Source: an uncultured Prevotella sp. (GTDB taxonomy: Bacteria > Bacteroidota > Bacteroidia > Bacteroidales > Bacteroidaceae). Taken from it: a stretch of 41,074 bases of DNA. A model generated the notes under the pieces. It was given only the letters and a program-made list of their open reading frames with translations. It had not been told where the DNA came from and searched no databases. Shown one piece after another: positions 15,157 to 23,540 of this stretch (its first letter is position 1; each line of letters starts with the position of its first letter). A program made the position numbers and the translations under genes. The stretch spans positions 1 through 41,074 of the forward strand of contig CAMVQS010000015.1 in the NCBI GenBank assembly GCA_947169685.1. The letters run 5' to 3'.

Positions 15157-17055
15157 TTATATATATAATAATGTGCAAAGATAATGAAAACTTAGCAAAA
15201 CACAAAATAAAAACTGACTTTTATATTCCCATAGCTGACGGAAGAACGGGTGGCGGGTCAATGTGTGACGGTCGCCAAGAATAATCAGCTTCATGCGAGC
15301 ACGCGTTATGGCAACGTTCATGCGTCGCAGGTCCCGCAGGAAACCAATCTGCCCGTCATCATTGGAACGGACCAGCGAGATGACAATGACATCACGTTCC
15401 TGACCCTGGAATCCATCGACGGTGTTAATCGTTATCAGACGACGGAAGGGTTTGAAATACTCGCGCTTCATGAGCAGGCGCCGCAACAGCTGAACCTGAG
15501 CACGGTAGGGGGAGATGATGCCTACGTCAATGTGCTCATCGAGTAGGCGTTGCTTGCCGATACGTTCAAAGTAAGCTTGCAACGTATCGAAAGTCAGTTC
15601 TGCCTCAGCCTTGTTGATGCGACCAAAGGATTCTCCAATAAATTCCTCCTTACCTTCCACGCTGTATGTGTCTTTCCATTCGATGGGGGTGTCGAGGTCA
15701 AGGATGCTTCGGAACTTCACTTCTGGAGCGGCCTCCACCTGCCCGCCATAAAAGTAATCACTGGAGAAACGCATGATGTCCTCGTTCATGCGATACTGCA
15801 TCTTCAGCAGCGTCACCGTTTCGGGCTTCGTCTCGACGATGCGTTCCATCAGCGTCTTGCCCAGACCGGCCTTCAACGCTGCAATGCTCTTGACGGTGGG
15901 CGGAAGCTGACAATGGTCACCTGCCAATACCACACGGCTGACCCGACGCATGGGTATCCAGCAGGCCGCCTCCAGTGCCTGGGCTGCCTCATCAATAAAG
16001 AGGGTCCCGAACTTCATGCCGTCCAAAAGCCGATGGGCTGAGCCTACCAGGGTACAGGCTATGACACGAGCTTCACCGAACAACTCGCTGTTGATGTGTA
16101 TTTCCAGCTCGGTGGCCCGGCTCTTCAGGCTTTCCAGTTTCTGGTGATACTTCTCGTCACCTCGCTTCCGATGACTGCGTAGGTCACGGATGGCTTTGCG
16201 AAGAGACCATAGCTGCGGATAATCGGGATGAGCTTCAAAGCGTCGCTCGTAGGTAAAGCTGAGCATTTTGTCGTTGACACGTGTCGGATTACCCAAACGC
16301 AACACGTTGATACCTCGGTCAACCAGCTTTTCAGAAATCCAGTCAACGGCCATATTGCTTTGCGCACAAACAAGCACCTGGGGCTCTCGCATTAACGTCT
16401 CGCGGATGGCTTCCACCAGCGTCGTGGTCTTTCCCGTACCAGGAGGGCCATGCACAATGGCTACGTCCTTGGCCCGCAGTACTTCGTTGACAGCCCTCTC
16501 CTGTGTCGGATTCAGGTAGGGAAAGCGCATATTCTCGAACGAAAAGGTTTGTGCACGCTGTTTCGAATAGAAGAGATCGCGCAGATAACCTAACCTGCCT
16601 TTTCCACGAATGGCACGGTCAAGTGCATCGAACATACAACGGTAACTGGTCTCATCGAACGACAACTGCACGCCCAGCGGACCGTTCATACGCTGCAAAT
16701 CCAGCAATCTGCCACTATCAGGGAGAATGATAACCATGCGGTCGCCATCAACATAGCTGACCGTTGCGGTAAAGGATAGATATCTGACGGGATTGACCTC
16801 GAAGAACATCACAGGTCGCCCAAACTCGAAATTATGCTCAATATCGGTGTCTGCCTCCCGATAGACCTCAATAGCCAACTGATTCATGGAGTTATAGTAT
16901 GAACGTCCCAGGCGCAGTGGCCACCAGGCGTCACCACGCTTCACCTTCCGCTCTATGCCAGTCTCTTCCGTCTGTCGGCGAAAGACCTCTTTCTCCACGT
17001 TGTATTCCAACTGGAGTAATAACCGCTGCTGTGTCAGGGCTTGTATGCCATTCAT
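15157..17055 (-). CDS. DNA2/IGHMBP2-type superfamily 1 helicase
   Basis: A 632-residue cytoplasmic helicase of the UPF1-like SF1B group. N-terminal OB-like/stalk region to about 190, Walker A GPPGTGKTTT near residue 205, motif Ia CAQSNMAVD, motif II DEAAQ, motif III GDHCQLPPT, motif IV QYRMNEDIM, motifs V/VI TINTVDGFQGQERDVI and NVAITRARMKL. Complete for the family. Expected substrate is DNA or RNA ends; in bacteria the role is unclear, possibly repair. The last 21 residues (KSQFLFCVLLSF...) are hydrophobic, unlike any family end, and read straight through the promoter of the next gene, so an older stop near LWEY may have been lost. Alone in its transcription unit or leading the GH95 genes. 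Confidence 0.92.
   Translation of the reverse strand: MNGIQALTQQRLLLQLEYNVEKEVFRRQTEETGIERKVKRGDAWWPLRLGRSYYNSMNQLAIEVYREADTDIEHNFEFGRPVMFFEVNPVRYLSFTATVSYVDGDRMVIILPDSGRLLDLQRMNGPLGVQLSFDETSYRCMFDALDRAIRGKGRLGYLRDLFYSKQRAQTFSFENMRFPYLNPTQERAVNEVLRAKDVAIVHGPPGTGKTTTLVEAIRETLMREPQVLVCAQSNMAVDWISEKLVDRGINVLRLGNPTRVNDKMLSFTYERRFEAHPDYPQLWSLRKAIRDLRSHRKRGDEKYHQKLESLKSRATELEIHINSELFGEARVIACTLVGSAHRLLDGMKFGTLFIDEAAQALEAACWIPMRRVSRVVLAGDHCQLPPTVKSIAALKAGLGKTLMERIVETKPETVTLLKMQYRMNEDIMRFSSDYFYGGQVEAAPEVKFRSILDLDTPIEWKDTYSVEGKEEFIGESFGRINKAEAELTFDTLQAYFERIGKQRLLDEHIDVGIISPYRAQVQLLRRLLMKREYFKPFRRLITINTVDGFQGQERDVIVISLVRSNDDGQIGFLRDLRRMNVAITRARMKLIILGDRHTLTRHPFFRQLWEYKSQFLFCVLLSFHYLCTLLYI
15176..15206 (-). 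promoter_or_regulatory. Promoter of the GH95 unit, inside the helicase 3' end
   Basis: On the minus strand TTTG (15203-15206) and TATCTTTG (15176-15183) are 19 bp apart, a full -33/-7 promoter. It ends 20 bp before the GH95 ATG and lies wholly within the last codons of the upstream helicase frame. Confidence 0.75.
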
Positions 17056-17092
17056 CTTTTACACTTATCCCAATCAAACAGTATAACCGTTG

Positions 17093-17100
17093 CAAATATA
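17093..17100 (-). promoter_or_regulatory. -7 box of the helicase gene
   Basis: TATATTTG on the minus strand, 37 bp before the ATG at 17055. No clear -33 element. Confidence 0.5.
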
Positions 17101-17231
17101 CGATAAATCCTCGTAAAGAACGAATATTTTGGGAAGATTAACGCATAATTCCCGTTAGCGGACACAAAAAATATTTCATGTTTTTAGTAAAATTTTTTGC
17201 AAAAAGTGATACGTTATTATGGAGAATTTTG

Positions 17232-17239
17232 TACCTTTG
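17232..17239 (+). promoter_or_regulatory. -7 box of nrdDG
   Basis: TACCTTTG, 123 bp before the nrdD ATG, giving the longest leader of the promoters seen in this window. No clear TTTG at -33, as expected if an activator is needed. Confidence 0.6.
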
Positions 17240-17256
17240 CATCCGATTCGAGTTAT

Positions 17257-17315
17257 CCAAAACGGAAAACTTTTGGAAACCGAAAAGCAAAAAAGTTTTC
17301 CAAAACGGACAACTT
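17257..17315 (+). promoter_or_regulatory. nrdD: Direct and inverted repeats in the nrdD leader
   Basis: CCAAAACGGAAAACTT at 17257-17272 is repeated with one change (CCAAAACGGACAACTT) at 17300-17315, 43 bp apart. GGAAAACTT (17264-17272) also pairs perfectly with AAGTTTTCC (17293-17301). They lie downstream of the probable transcription start, so they could be operator sites or an RNA hairpin. They do not look like the usual NrdR box. Confidence 0.6.
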
Positions 17316-17362
17316 CCCGGAGAAAGAGAAAGATAAAAATAACTATTAATATTTGACATAAA

Positions 17363-19471
17363 ATGATGGAAATCAAGAACTTTACCATTACTAAGCGCGA
17401 TGGTTCAAAAGACCGTTTTTCGTTGGACAAAATCATGAACGCTATCGTCAAAGCGTTCGAAAGTGTAAACGTACCTGCTGACCTTGCCACTATTTCCAAG
17501 ATTCTGAGCCACTTGGATATGCACGATGACATCAAGGTGGAAGACATTCAGAATCAGGTAGAAGAAGCACTCATGCGTGAGGGCTATTACCAGGTTGCCA
17601 AATCATTCATGCTTTATCGCCAGCAACACTCCGAGGATCGTGAGACGCTGGCCAGATTGCAGTTCCTGTCTGACTACGTAGAGTCCGTGAATGCTGCAAC
17701 AGGTTCAAAGTATGATGCCAATGCAAACGTGGAGCACAAGAACATTGCCACGCTCATCGGCGAGTTGCCCAAGTCCAGCTTCATCCGTCTGAACCGTCGT
17801 CTGCTGACGGACCGTATCAAGAAGATGTACGGCAAGCAGTTGGCTGACGAGTACATTGACAAGCTGACACACCACTTTATATATAAGAATGATGAGACGT
17901 CGCTGGCCAATTACTGCGCTTCCATCACGATGTACCCCTGGCTCATCGGTGGTACTATCGCCATTGGCGGTAACTCTACCGCCCCCACGAATCTGAAGTC
18001 ATACTGTGGAGGTTTCGTCAACATGGTATTCATGGTCAGCTCCATGCTGAGCGGTGCCTGTGCCACGCCAGAGTTCCTCATGTACATGAACTACTTTATC
18101 GGTAAGGAGTTCGGACAGGACTATTGGCAGCGTGCTGACGAGGTGGTCGATATGAGTCTGAAGCACCGTACGCTGGACAAGGTCATCACCGACTACTTTG
18201 AGCAGATTGTCTATTCGCTGAACCAGCCTACTGGTGCCCGTAACTATCAGGCTGTATTCTGGAACGTGGCCTACTACGACCGCTACTACTTTGAGAGTAT
18301 CTTCGGCGAGTTCTATTTCCCCGACGGTTCAAAGCCCGACTGGAACGGTCTCAGTTGGCTGCAGAAGCGCTTCATGAAGTGGTTTAACAAGGAACGTACA
18401 AAGACCTTGCTGACCTTCCCCGTAGAGACAATGGCATTGCTGACCGACGAGAACGGTGAGTGCAAGGATAAGGAATGGGGTGAGTTCACCGCAGAGATGT
18501 ACGCCGAGGGTCATTCATTCTTTACCTACATGAGCGACAATGCCGACTCGCTGAGCTCATGCTGCCGTCTGCGTAATGAGATTACGGATAACGGCTTCAG
18601 CTACACGCTGGGTGCAGGTGGCGTTTCGACAGGTTCAAAGTCAGTGCTCACCATCAACCTGAACCGTTGTGTTCAGTATGCCGTCAACCACAAGCAGGAC
18701 TATCTGGAGTATCTGGGCGAGATTATCGACCTGTGCCATAAGGTGCAGATGGCTTACAACGAAAACTTGAAGGAACTGCAGGAGCATGGTATGCTGCCAC
18801 TGTTTGATGCCGGCTACATCAACATTGGCCGTCAGTACCTGACCATCGGTATCAACGGACTCGTAGAGGCTGCCGAATTCATGGGTCTGAAGATTACGCC
18901 GAACGACGACTACCTGCACTTCGTACAGGGCATCCTCGGACTCATTGAGAAATACAACAAGCAGTACCGTACAAAGGATGTGATGTTCAACTGCGAGATG
19001 ATTCCAGCCGAGAACGTCGGTGTGAAGCACGCCAAGTGGGACCGCGAGGACGGCTATTTCGTTCCGCGCGACTGCTACAACTCTTACTTCTATGTGGTAG
19101 AGGACGACTCGCTGACCATCATCGACAAGTTCAAGCTGCATGGCGCTCCCTACATCGAGCACCTCACCGGCGGTTCAGCCCTGCACATGAATCTGGAGGA
19201 GCACCTCTCGAAGGAGCAGTACCTGCACCTGTTGAAGGTGGCAGCCAAGGAGGGTTGCAACTACTTCACGTTCAACATCCCCAACACCGTGTGCAACGAG
19301 TGTGGCACCATCGACAAGCGCTATCTGCACGAGTGCCCGCACTGCCACTCGAAGAATATCGACTACATGACCCGCATCATTGGTTACCTGAAGCGTGTCT
19401 CCAACTTCTCCGAGCCACGTCAGCAGGAGGCTGCACGCCGTTACTATGCAAGTGCTGACAAGCAACTGTAA
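17363..19471 (+). CDS. nrdD: Anaerobic ribonucleoside-triphosphate reductase (class III)
   Basis: A 702-residue glycyl-radical enzyme that makes deoxyribonucleotides from NTPs under anoxia, using formate. An N-terminal ATP-cone (about 1-95, ITKRDGSKDRFSLDKI) gives allosteric control. The catalytic barrel contains the SSCCRLRNE loop. Near the C-terminus is a four-cysteine zinc site (CNECGTID ... CPHCHSK) and the glycyl-radical loop RIIGYLKR. Length and domains are normal. A second ATG follows the first directly, so 17366 is an equal alternative start. nrdG follows after 2 bp. A strict or facultative anaerobe is implied. Confidence 0.96.
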   Translation: MMEIKNFTITKRDGSKDRFSLDKIMNAIVKAFESVNVPADLATISKILSHLDMHDDIKVEDIQNQVEEALMREGYYQVAKSFMLYRQQHSEDRETLARLQFLSDYVESVNAATGSKYDANANVEHKNIATLIGELPKSSFIRLNRRLLTDRIKKMYGKQLADEYIDKLTHHFIYKNDETSLANYCASITMYPWLIGGTIAIGGNSTAPTNLKSYCGGFVNMVFMVSSMLSGACATPEFLMYMNYFIGKEFGQDYWQRADEVVDMSLKHRTLDKVITDYFEQIVYSLNQPTGARNYQAVFWNVAYYDRYYFESIFGEFYFPDGSKPDWNGLSWLQKRFMKWFNKERTKTLLTFPVETMALLTDENGECKDKEWGEFTAEMYAEGHSFFTYMSDNADSLSSCCRLRNEITDNGFSYTLGAGGVSTGSKSVLTINLNRCVQYAVNHKQDYLEYLGEIIDLCHKVQMAYNENLKELQEHGMLPLFDAGYINIGRQYLTIGINGLVEAAEFMGLKITPNDDYLHFVQGILGLIEKYNKQYRTKDVMFNCEMIPAENVGVKHAKWDREDGYFVPRDCYNSYFYVVEDDSLTIIDKFKLHGAPYIEHLTGGSALHMNLEEHLSKEQYLHLLKVAAKEGCNYFTFNIPNTVCNECGTIDKRYLHECPHCHSKNIDYMTRIIGYLKRVSNFSEPRQQEAARRYYASADKQL

Positions 19472-19473
19472 CT

Positions 19474-19944
19474 ATGCTTAAATACGTCAATACCAGCGTC
19501 GTCTTCCAGGAAATACCTGACGAGGTGACGCTGGCTATTAATATCTCCAATTGTCCGTGCCATTGCCCGGGCTGTCACAGCCATTACCTGTGGGACGACA
19601 TCGGATTACCGCTCGACACGAATGCCATCGACGCATTCGTGTCCGAGTATGGCACTGATATTACTTGTATTGCATTCATGGGGGGCGACGCAGACCCCAA
19701 AGGCGTCAACCTTTTGGCACAATACATCCATGAGTGTCACCCTGAGTTCAAGGTGGCATGGTACAGTGGACGCATACGCATACCGTCCATTGTCAATAAG
19801 ACCGATTTCGATTACATTAAGATTGGGCCGTTCATCCGTCATCTGGGGCCGCTGAATAAACCTACGACCAATCAACGGATGTACCGAAGGAACAGCGACA
19901 ACACCTTCGAGGATATCACTTCCCGTTTCTGGAGAAAGAATTAA
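19474..19944 (+). CDS. nrdG: Activase of anaerobic ribonucleotide reductase
   Basis: A 156-residue radical-SAM enzyme that installs the glycyl radical on NrdD. The 4Fe-4S motif is C27-x3-C31-x2-C34 (NCPCHCPGC), with a further cysteine at 29. FMGGDADPKG gives the glycine-rich SAM-binding segment. It starts 2 bp after nrdD and is surely co-transcribed. Its stop overlaps the stop of the convergent HAD gene by 3 bp, leaving no space for a terminator. Confidence 0.95.
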   Translation: MLKYVNTSVVFQEIPDEVTLAINISNCPCHCPGCHSHYLWDDIGLPLDTNAIDAFVSEYGTDITCIAFMGGDADPKGVNLLAQYIHECHPEFKVAWYSGRIRIPSIVNKTDFDYIKIGPFIRHLGPLNKPTTNQRMYRRNSDNTFEDITSRFWRKN

Positions 19945-20645
19945 TGAAGGAGTTGTAACAGTTCCTCGAATCGTTCAATCTTCACCATCCGTTCATGCTC
20001 AAAGTCTTCATGCACCTCCAATTGCCAGGTGACATGAAAAGGAATATGAACGGCTTGGGCGCCTATGGCCAGAGCTGGGGCAATGTCGCTCTTGAGTGAA
20101 TTACCCACCATGAGTAGTTCATGAGGCTCTATGTTCAGGTAACGGCATAGCTCCAGAAACTCCTTCTCACTCTTATTGGACGTTATCTCCACATGGTCAA
20201 AAAATTGTCCCAAGCCCGAACGTCGCAGTTTGTTCTCCTGATCCTGCAGTTCGCCCTTGGTGAAACAAACGAGTTTTAGTTGAGAGTTCGTTTCATTCAA
20301 TCGTGATAGCGTTTCACCGACACCCGGCAGGGGCGTTGCCGGCAAATGCAGCAGTTGTTTACCTGCCTCTAAGAGTTCCGTGAGCTGAGTGGCAGACAGG
20401 TCATTGCCACAAACGCGCAATGCTGTTTCCATCACACTGATGGTAAACGCCTTACAGCCATAACCCAGGTCCTCCATGTTCTGACTCTCCGTCTGATAAA
20501 GCTCAGCGGCAGGATTCTCGCAATATGGAGTAATCAGCGCATACAGCAGGTTTTCCACCCGCTCAAAATGCGACTGGCAGTCCCACAGCGTATCGTCAGC
20601 ATCAAAGGCGATAACGCGTACCTTGTCAAGATTCAGTTTTTTCAT
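19941..20645 (-). CDS. HAD-superfamily phosphatase (YjjG-like)
   Basis: A 234-residue cytoplasmic hydrolase. Motif I FDADDTLWD (nucleophile Asp15, general acid Asp17), motif II around VCFTKG, motif III Lys near ITSNKSEKEF, motif IV VGNSLKSDIAPA. A helical cap sits between motif I and II. The sequence is nearest to YjjG-type nucleotidases and other phosphoglycolate-phosphatase-like HADs; convergence with nrdDG makes a nucleotide substrate plausible but proves nothing. The segment NETNSQLKL contains one and a half copies of an ACTCTCA-type 7-bp unit, a possible relic of an array. Confidence 0.85.
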   Translation of the reverse strand: MKKLNLDKVRVIAFDADDTLWDCQSHFERVENLLYALITPYCENPAAELYQTESQNMEDLGYGCKAFTISVMETALRVCGNDLSATQLTELLEAGKQLLHLPATPLPGVGETLSRLNETNSQLKLVCFTKGELQDQENKLRRSGLGQFFDHVEITSNKSEKEFLELCRYLNIEPHELLMVGNSLKSDIAPALAIGAQAVHIPFHVTWQLEVHEDFEHERMVKIERFEELLQLLH

Positions 20646-20737
20646 TTGGGGGACAAAATTACAAAAAGTCGAGAGAAATACAAAACAAACTTGCTTGTTT
20701 TTACTTCCGAGACGAAGTAACTTCGCGACTTTTGTCG

Positions 20738-20745
20738 CAAAGTTA
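20738..20745 (-). promoter_or_regulatory. Probable -7 box of the HAD gene
   Basis: TAACTTTG on the minus strand gives a leader of about 90 bases. That leader has several short hairpins: CGAAG/CTTCG, GCGAC/GTCGC with a four-T loop, and AAACAA/TTGTTT. Confidence 0.4.
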
Positions 20746-20783
20746 CAAAAATAATTGCCATAACTCTAATAAAACCTAAATAA

Positions 20784-20815
20784 TTTGGCAGTTCGCACAA
20801 ATGTTTGTACTTTTG
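20784..20815 (+). promoter_or_regulatory. Promoter of the TPR lipoprotein operon
   Basis: TTTG at 20784-20787 and TACTTTTG at 20808-20815, 20 bp apart. The start codon at 20847 lies about 30 bp downstream, so an in-frame ATG at 20805 would precede the transcript and is not used. Confidence 0.7.
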
Positions 20816-20846
20816 CGACTCAAGAAAACAAACAATAAAGATAAAT

Positions 20847-22535
20847 ATGAAGAAAAAGACCCTCCTTTTGCTTTCGGCCACATCGCTGATGCTGCTGACA
20901 GCCTGCTCCGGTAAGCTCGGAGCACTAAGTGCCGACAATTTCAAGGTTACACCTAATCCGTTGGAAACTAATGCAGGCCACGTGCAGGCCACCATTGACG
21001 GAACATTCCCTGAGAAATATCTGAAAAAGAATGCTGTGGTAACCGTCATTCCTGAGTTGCGTTTTCAGACTGCGAATGGTCTGCAGACCGTCAAAGGACA
21101 GCCTGCCACGTTCCAAGGAGAGAAGGTGCTGGGTAATGACCAGACCATCTCGTATCTGTTGGGTGGTCACTACACGATGAAGACCGACTTCCCCTACCAG
21201 CCTGAGATGCTGCAAAGCGATATGTACCTGTCCTTTGATGCCCGTGTTGGCAAGAAGGCCGTTGAGGTGCCGGCCGTCAAAGTGGCAACAGGCGTCATTG
21301 CCACGTCAGAGCTGTATCACCAGACGTTGGTAGGTGCTTCGCCCGTGTTGGCTTCCGACGCTTTCCAGCGCATCACACAGGTGAAACAGGAAGCCAACAT
21401 CAAGTTCCTCGTGGCACAGACACAGCTTCGCAAGAGCGAACTCCAGAATAATTCCGTCAAGGAGTTTATCAACCTGCTGCAACGCATCAATAACGAGCGC
21501 GAGACACTTAGCTTGACTAACGTTGAGGTGTCTGCATACGCATCGCCCGAAGGTTCTCTGAGCTTGAATGAGCGACTGGCCAGCGGACGTCAGGAAGTGT
21601 CGGCAGACTATGTGGAGCAGCAACTGAAGCGCACCCGTCTGAACGCACCCGTTGATACCCGCTACACCGCTGAGGACTGGGAAGGATTCCAGCAGCTGGT
21701 ACGTGCCTCTGACATTCAGGACAAAGACGTCATCCTGCGTGTGCTCTCAATGTATGAGGACCCTGAGGAGCGCGAACAGCAGATCCGCAACATGAGCGAG
21801 GCTTTCCGTGAACTGGCTGACGGCATCCTGCCTGAGCTGCGCCGTGCCCGCCTCATAGCCAACTACGAGGTCATCGGACGCGACGACCAACAGATTATGC
21901 AGCAGTTCCGTGACGATGCCTCACAATTGAGCATTGAGGAGTTGCTCTATGCCGCAGCCCTTGCTAACAATGCCGATGAAAAGATGGCCATCTATCAACG
22001 TACCACCCAGCTCTTCCCTAACGATGCCCGTGCCTATAATAATATTGGTCGTCTCTACTACCAGCAACGTAGCTACGACCTGGCCAAACAGTACTTCGAG
22101 CGCACACTCTCCGTTGACCACAACAGCACAGAGGCTTATGCCAACCTGGGATTATTGGAACTGCTGAACGGCAATATCGACGAAGCACAGAATCTCATCA
22201 GCCGTGCATCAGGCTCTGACAATATTGCAGAGGTCCTTGGTAACCTGCATCTGGCACAGGGTAACTATGCGCTGGCAGAACAAGATTTCTCGGGTGTCAG
22301 CAGCAACAGCGCTGCACTCGTGCAGATTCTCAACAAGAACTATGCCAAGGCAGAGCAGACGTTGGGCAAGATAACCAATAAAGATGCTATGACCGACTAT
22401 CTGCGCGCCGTGCTCTATGCGCGCAAGGGTAACAACGGTGTAGCTGGCGCTTTCCTGCGCAGTGCCATCGAAAAAGACCCCTCGCTGCAGGCCTATGCCG
22501 CTCGTGACTTGGAGTTGAAGAACATTGATAAATAA
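20847..22535 (+). CDS. TPR-containing envelope lipoprotein
   Basis: A 562-residue lipoprotein; lipobox LTAC with Cys20. Residues about 25-190 are beta-rich and unassigned. Around 210-265 there is an OmpA-like pattern (VEVSAYASPEGSLSLNERLASGRQ), suggesting peptidoglycan contact or an OmpA-type fold. About 380-500 holds tetratricopeptide repeats (NDARAYNNIGRLYYQQRSYDLAKQYFERTL; STEAYANLGLLELLNGNIDEAQNL). It is probably a periplasmic scaffold that binds other proteins and the wall. First gene of a four-gene operon; the next starts 3 bp on. Exact function unknown. Confidence 0.8.
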   Translation: MKKKTLLLLSATSLMLLTACSGKLGALSADNFKVTPNPLETNAGHVQATIDGTFPEKYLKKNAVVTVIPELRFQTANGLQTVKGQPATFQGEKVLGNDQTISYLLGGHYTMKTDFPYQPEMLQSDMYLSFDARVGKKAVEVPAVKVATGVIATSELYHQTLVGASPVLASDAFQRITQVKQEANIKFLVAQTQLRKSELQNNSVKEFINLLQRINNERETLSLTNVEVSAYASPEGSLSLNERLASGRQEVSADYVEQQLKRTRLNAPVDTRYTAEDWEGFQQLVRASDIQDKDVILRVLSMYEDPEEREQQIRNMSEAFRELADGILPELRRARLIANYEVIGRDDQQIMQQFRDDASQLSIEELLYAAALANNADEKMAIYQRTTQLFPNDARAYNNIGRLYYQQRSYDLAKQYFERTLSVDHNSTEAYANLGLLELLNGNIDEAQNLISRASGSDNIAEVLGNLHLAQGNYALAEQDFSGVSSNSAALVQILNKNYAKAEQTLGKITNKDAMTDYLRAVLYARKGNNGVAGAFLRSAIEKDPSLQAYAARDLELKNIDK

Positions 22536-22538
22536 GAA

Positions 22539-23540
22539 ATGAAGCGATATCTCGCATATATACTATTCGTGCTGCTCTTGGCTTCCTGTGGAGCCGAGAG
22601 TGGCCGTTTTCGTATAGAAGGCCACCTGAAGAACATGAACCAGGCGGAGTTCTATATCTATAGTATCGATGGTGGATACCCCAAGCTGGACACCATCAGG
22701 GTGGAAAAGGGACGTTTCGTCTATGAGACCGACCTGGACCGACCAGCCACCTATTCCATTATCTTCCCCAACGGTTCTGAGCAGGCCGTTTTCGGCAACT
22801 CTGGCGTTGTTGTCGAGATGGAGGGCGATGCCTCACACCTGAAGGAAATGGCTATCAAGGGCACCGACGAGAACGAGCAGATGACAGCCTGGCGCGCCAA
22901 CGCCAATCGTCTGACACCTCCCGAAGTGAAACAGGCTGCTATCGATTTCATCCGCGAAAACCCTGCCTCTTCTGTCAGCAACTATCTGCTATACCGCTAC
23001 CTGATGCTGGGTTCAACGCCCGACTACAAGGTAGCGGCAGAGCTGACCGCACTCATGCTGAAAGAACAGCCGGAGAACGGACGACTCATCCAACTGGACA
23101 AGCAGCTGCGAGGACTGAAATTTGCAATGAAGGGAGCCAAGCTGCCCGACTTCAAGGCAACCGACATCAACGGCAATGCCGTCAACAGTCAGTCGTTGAA
23201 AGCCGAGCTGAACATTATCGCCGTCTGGTCCATGTGGAACTATGAGAGCCAGAGCATGGTGCGCAAGTTCAACGATATGAAGAAAGAATACGGCAGCCGC
23301 CTCGCACTCATAGGAATCAGCATGGATGCCCGCGAAGAAGACTGCAGCAAGTTCCTGGAGCGCGACTCCATGAGGTGGAGCACCGTCTGCGACGGCCGCA
23401 TGTGGGACTCACCCCTGGTACAGCAGCTGGGCATTACCGACGTTCCAGGCAACATATTCATTGACCGACAGGGGAAAGTTATTGATACCAACGTACCCAT
23501 GCCCAAGATTGAGGAAAGGGTAAAGGCCGTTCTTAAATGA
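22539..23540 (+). CDS. Thioredoxin-fold lipoprotein (DUF4369/TlpA type) without the CXXC site
   Basis: A 333-residue lipoprotein; lipobox LASC with Cys17. N-terminal DUF4369-like beta domain (FRIEGHLKNMNQAEFYIYSID), a helical middle, and a C-terminal AhpC/TSA-Redoxin/TlpA fold (KLPDFKATDINGNAV; ITDVPGNIFIDRQGKV with the conserved cis-Pro). The active-site position reads VWSMWNYESQS where WCxxC would be expected, so both redox cysteines are missing. The fold may be kept for binding rather than thiol chemistry. It overlaps the Ca2+ ATPase by 4 bp (ATGA). Confidence 0.88.
   Translation: MKRYLAYILFVLLLASCGAESGRFRIEGHLKNMNQAEFYIYSIDGGYPKLDTIRVEKGRFVYETDLDRPATYSIIFPNGSEQAVFGNSGVVVEMEGDASHLKEMAIKGTDENEQMTAWRANANRLTPPEVKQAAIDFIRENPASSVSNYLLYRYLMLGSTPDYKVAAELTALMLKEQPENGRLIQLDKQLRGLKFAMKGAKLPDFKATDINGNAVNSQSLKAELNIIAVWSMWNYESQSMVRKFNDMKKEYGSRLALIGISMDAREEDCSKFLERDSMRWSTVCDGRMWDSPLVQQLGITDVPGNIFIDRQGKVIDTNVPMPKIEERVKAVLK

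Larger units (their letters stand above)
17056..17362. other. Divergent control region helicase/nrdD
   Basis: A 307-bp gap without a gene. It contains the helicase promoter at 17093-17100, an A+T-rich middle, the nrdD promoter at 17232-17239 and a roughly 120-base nrdD leader with direct and inverted repeats. No small protein of convincing quality was found. Confidence 0.7.
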
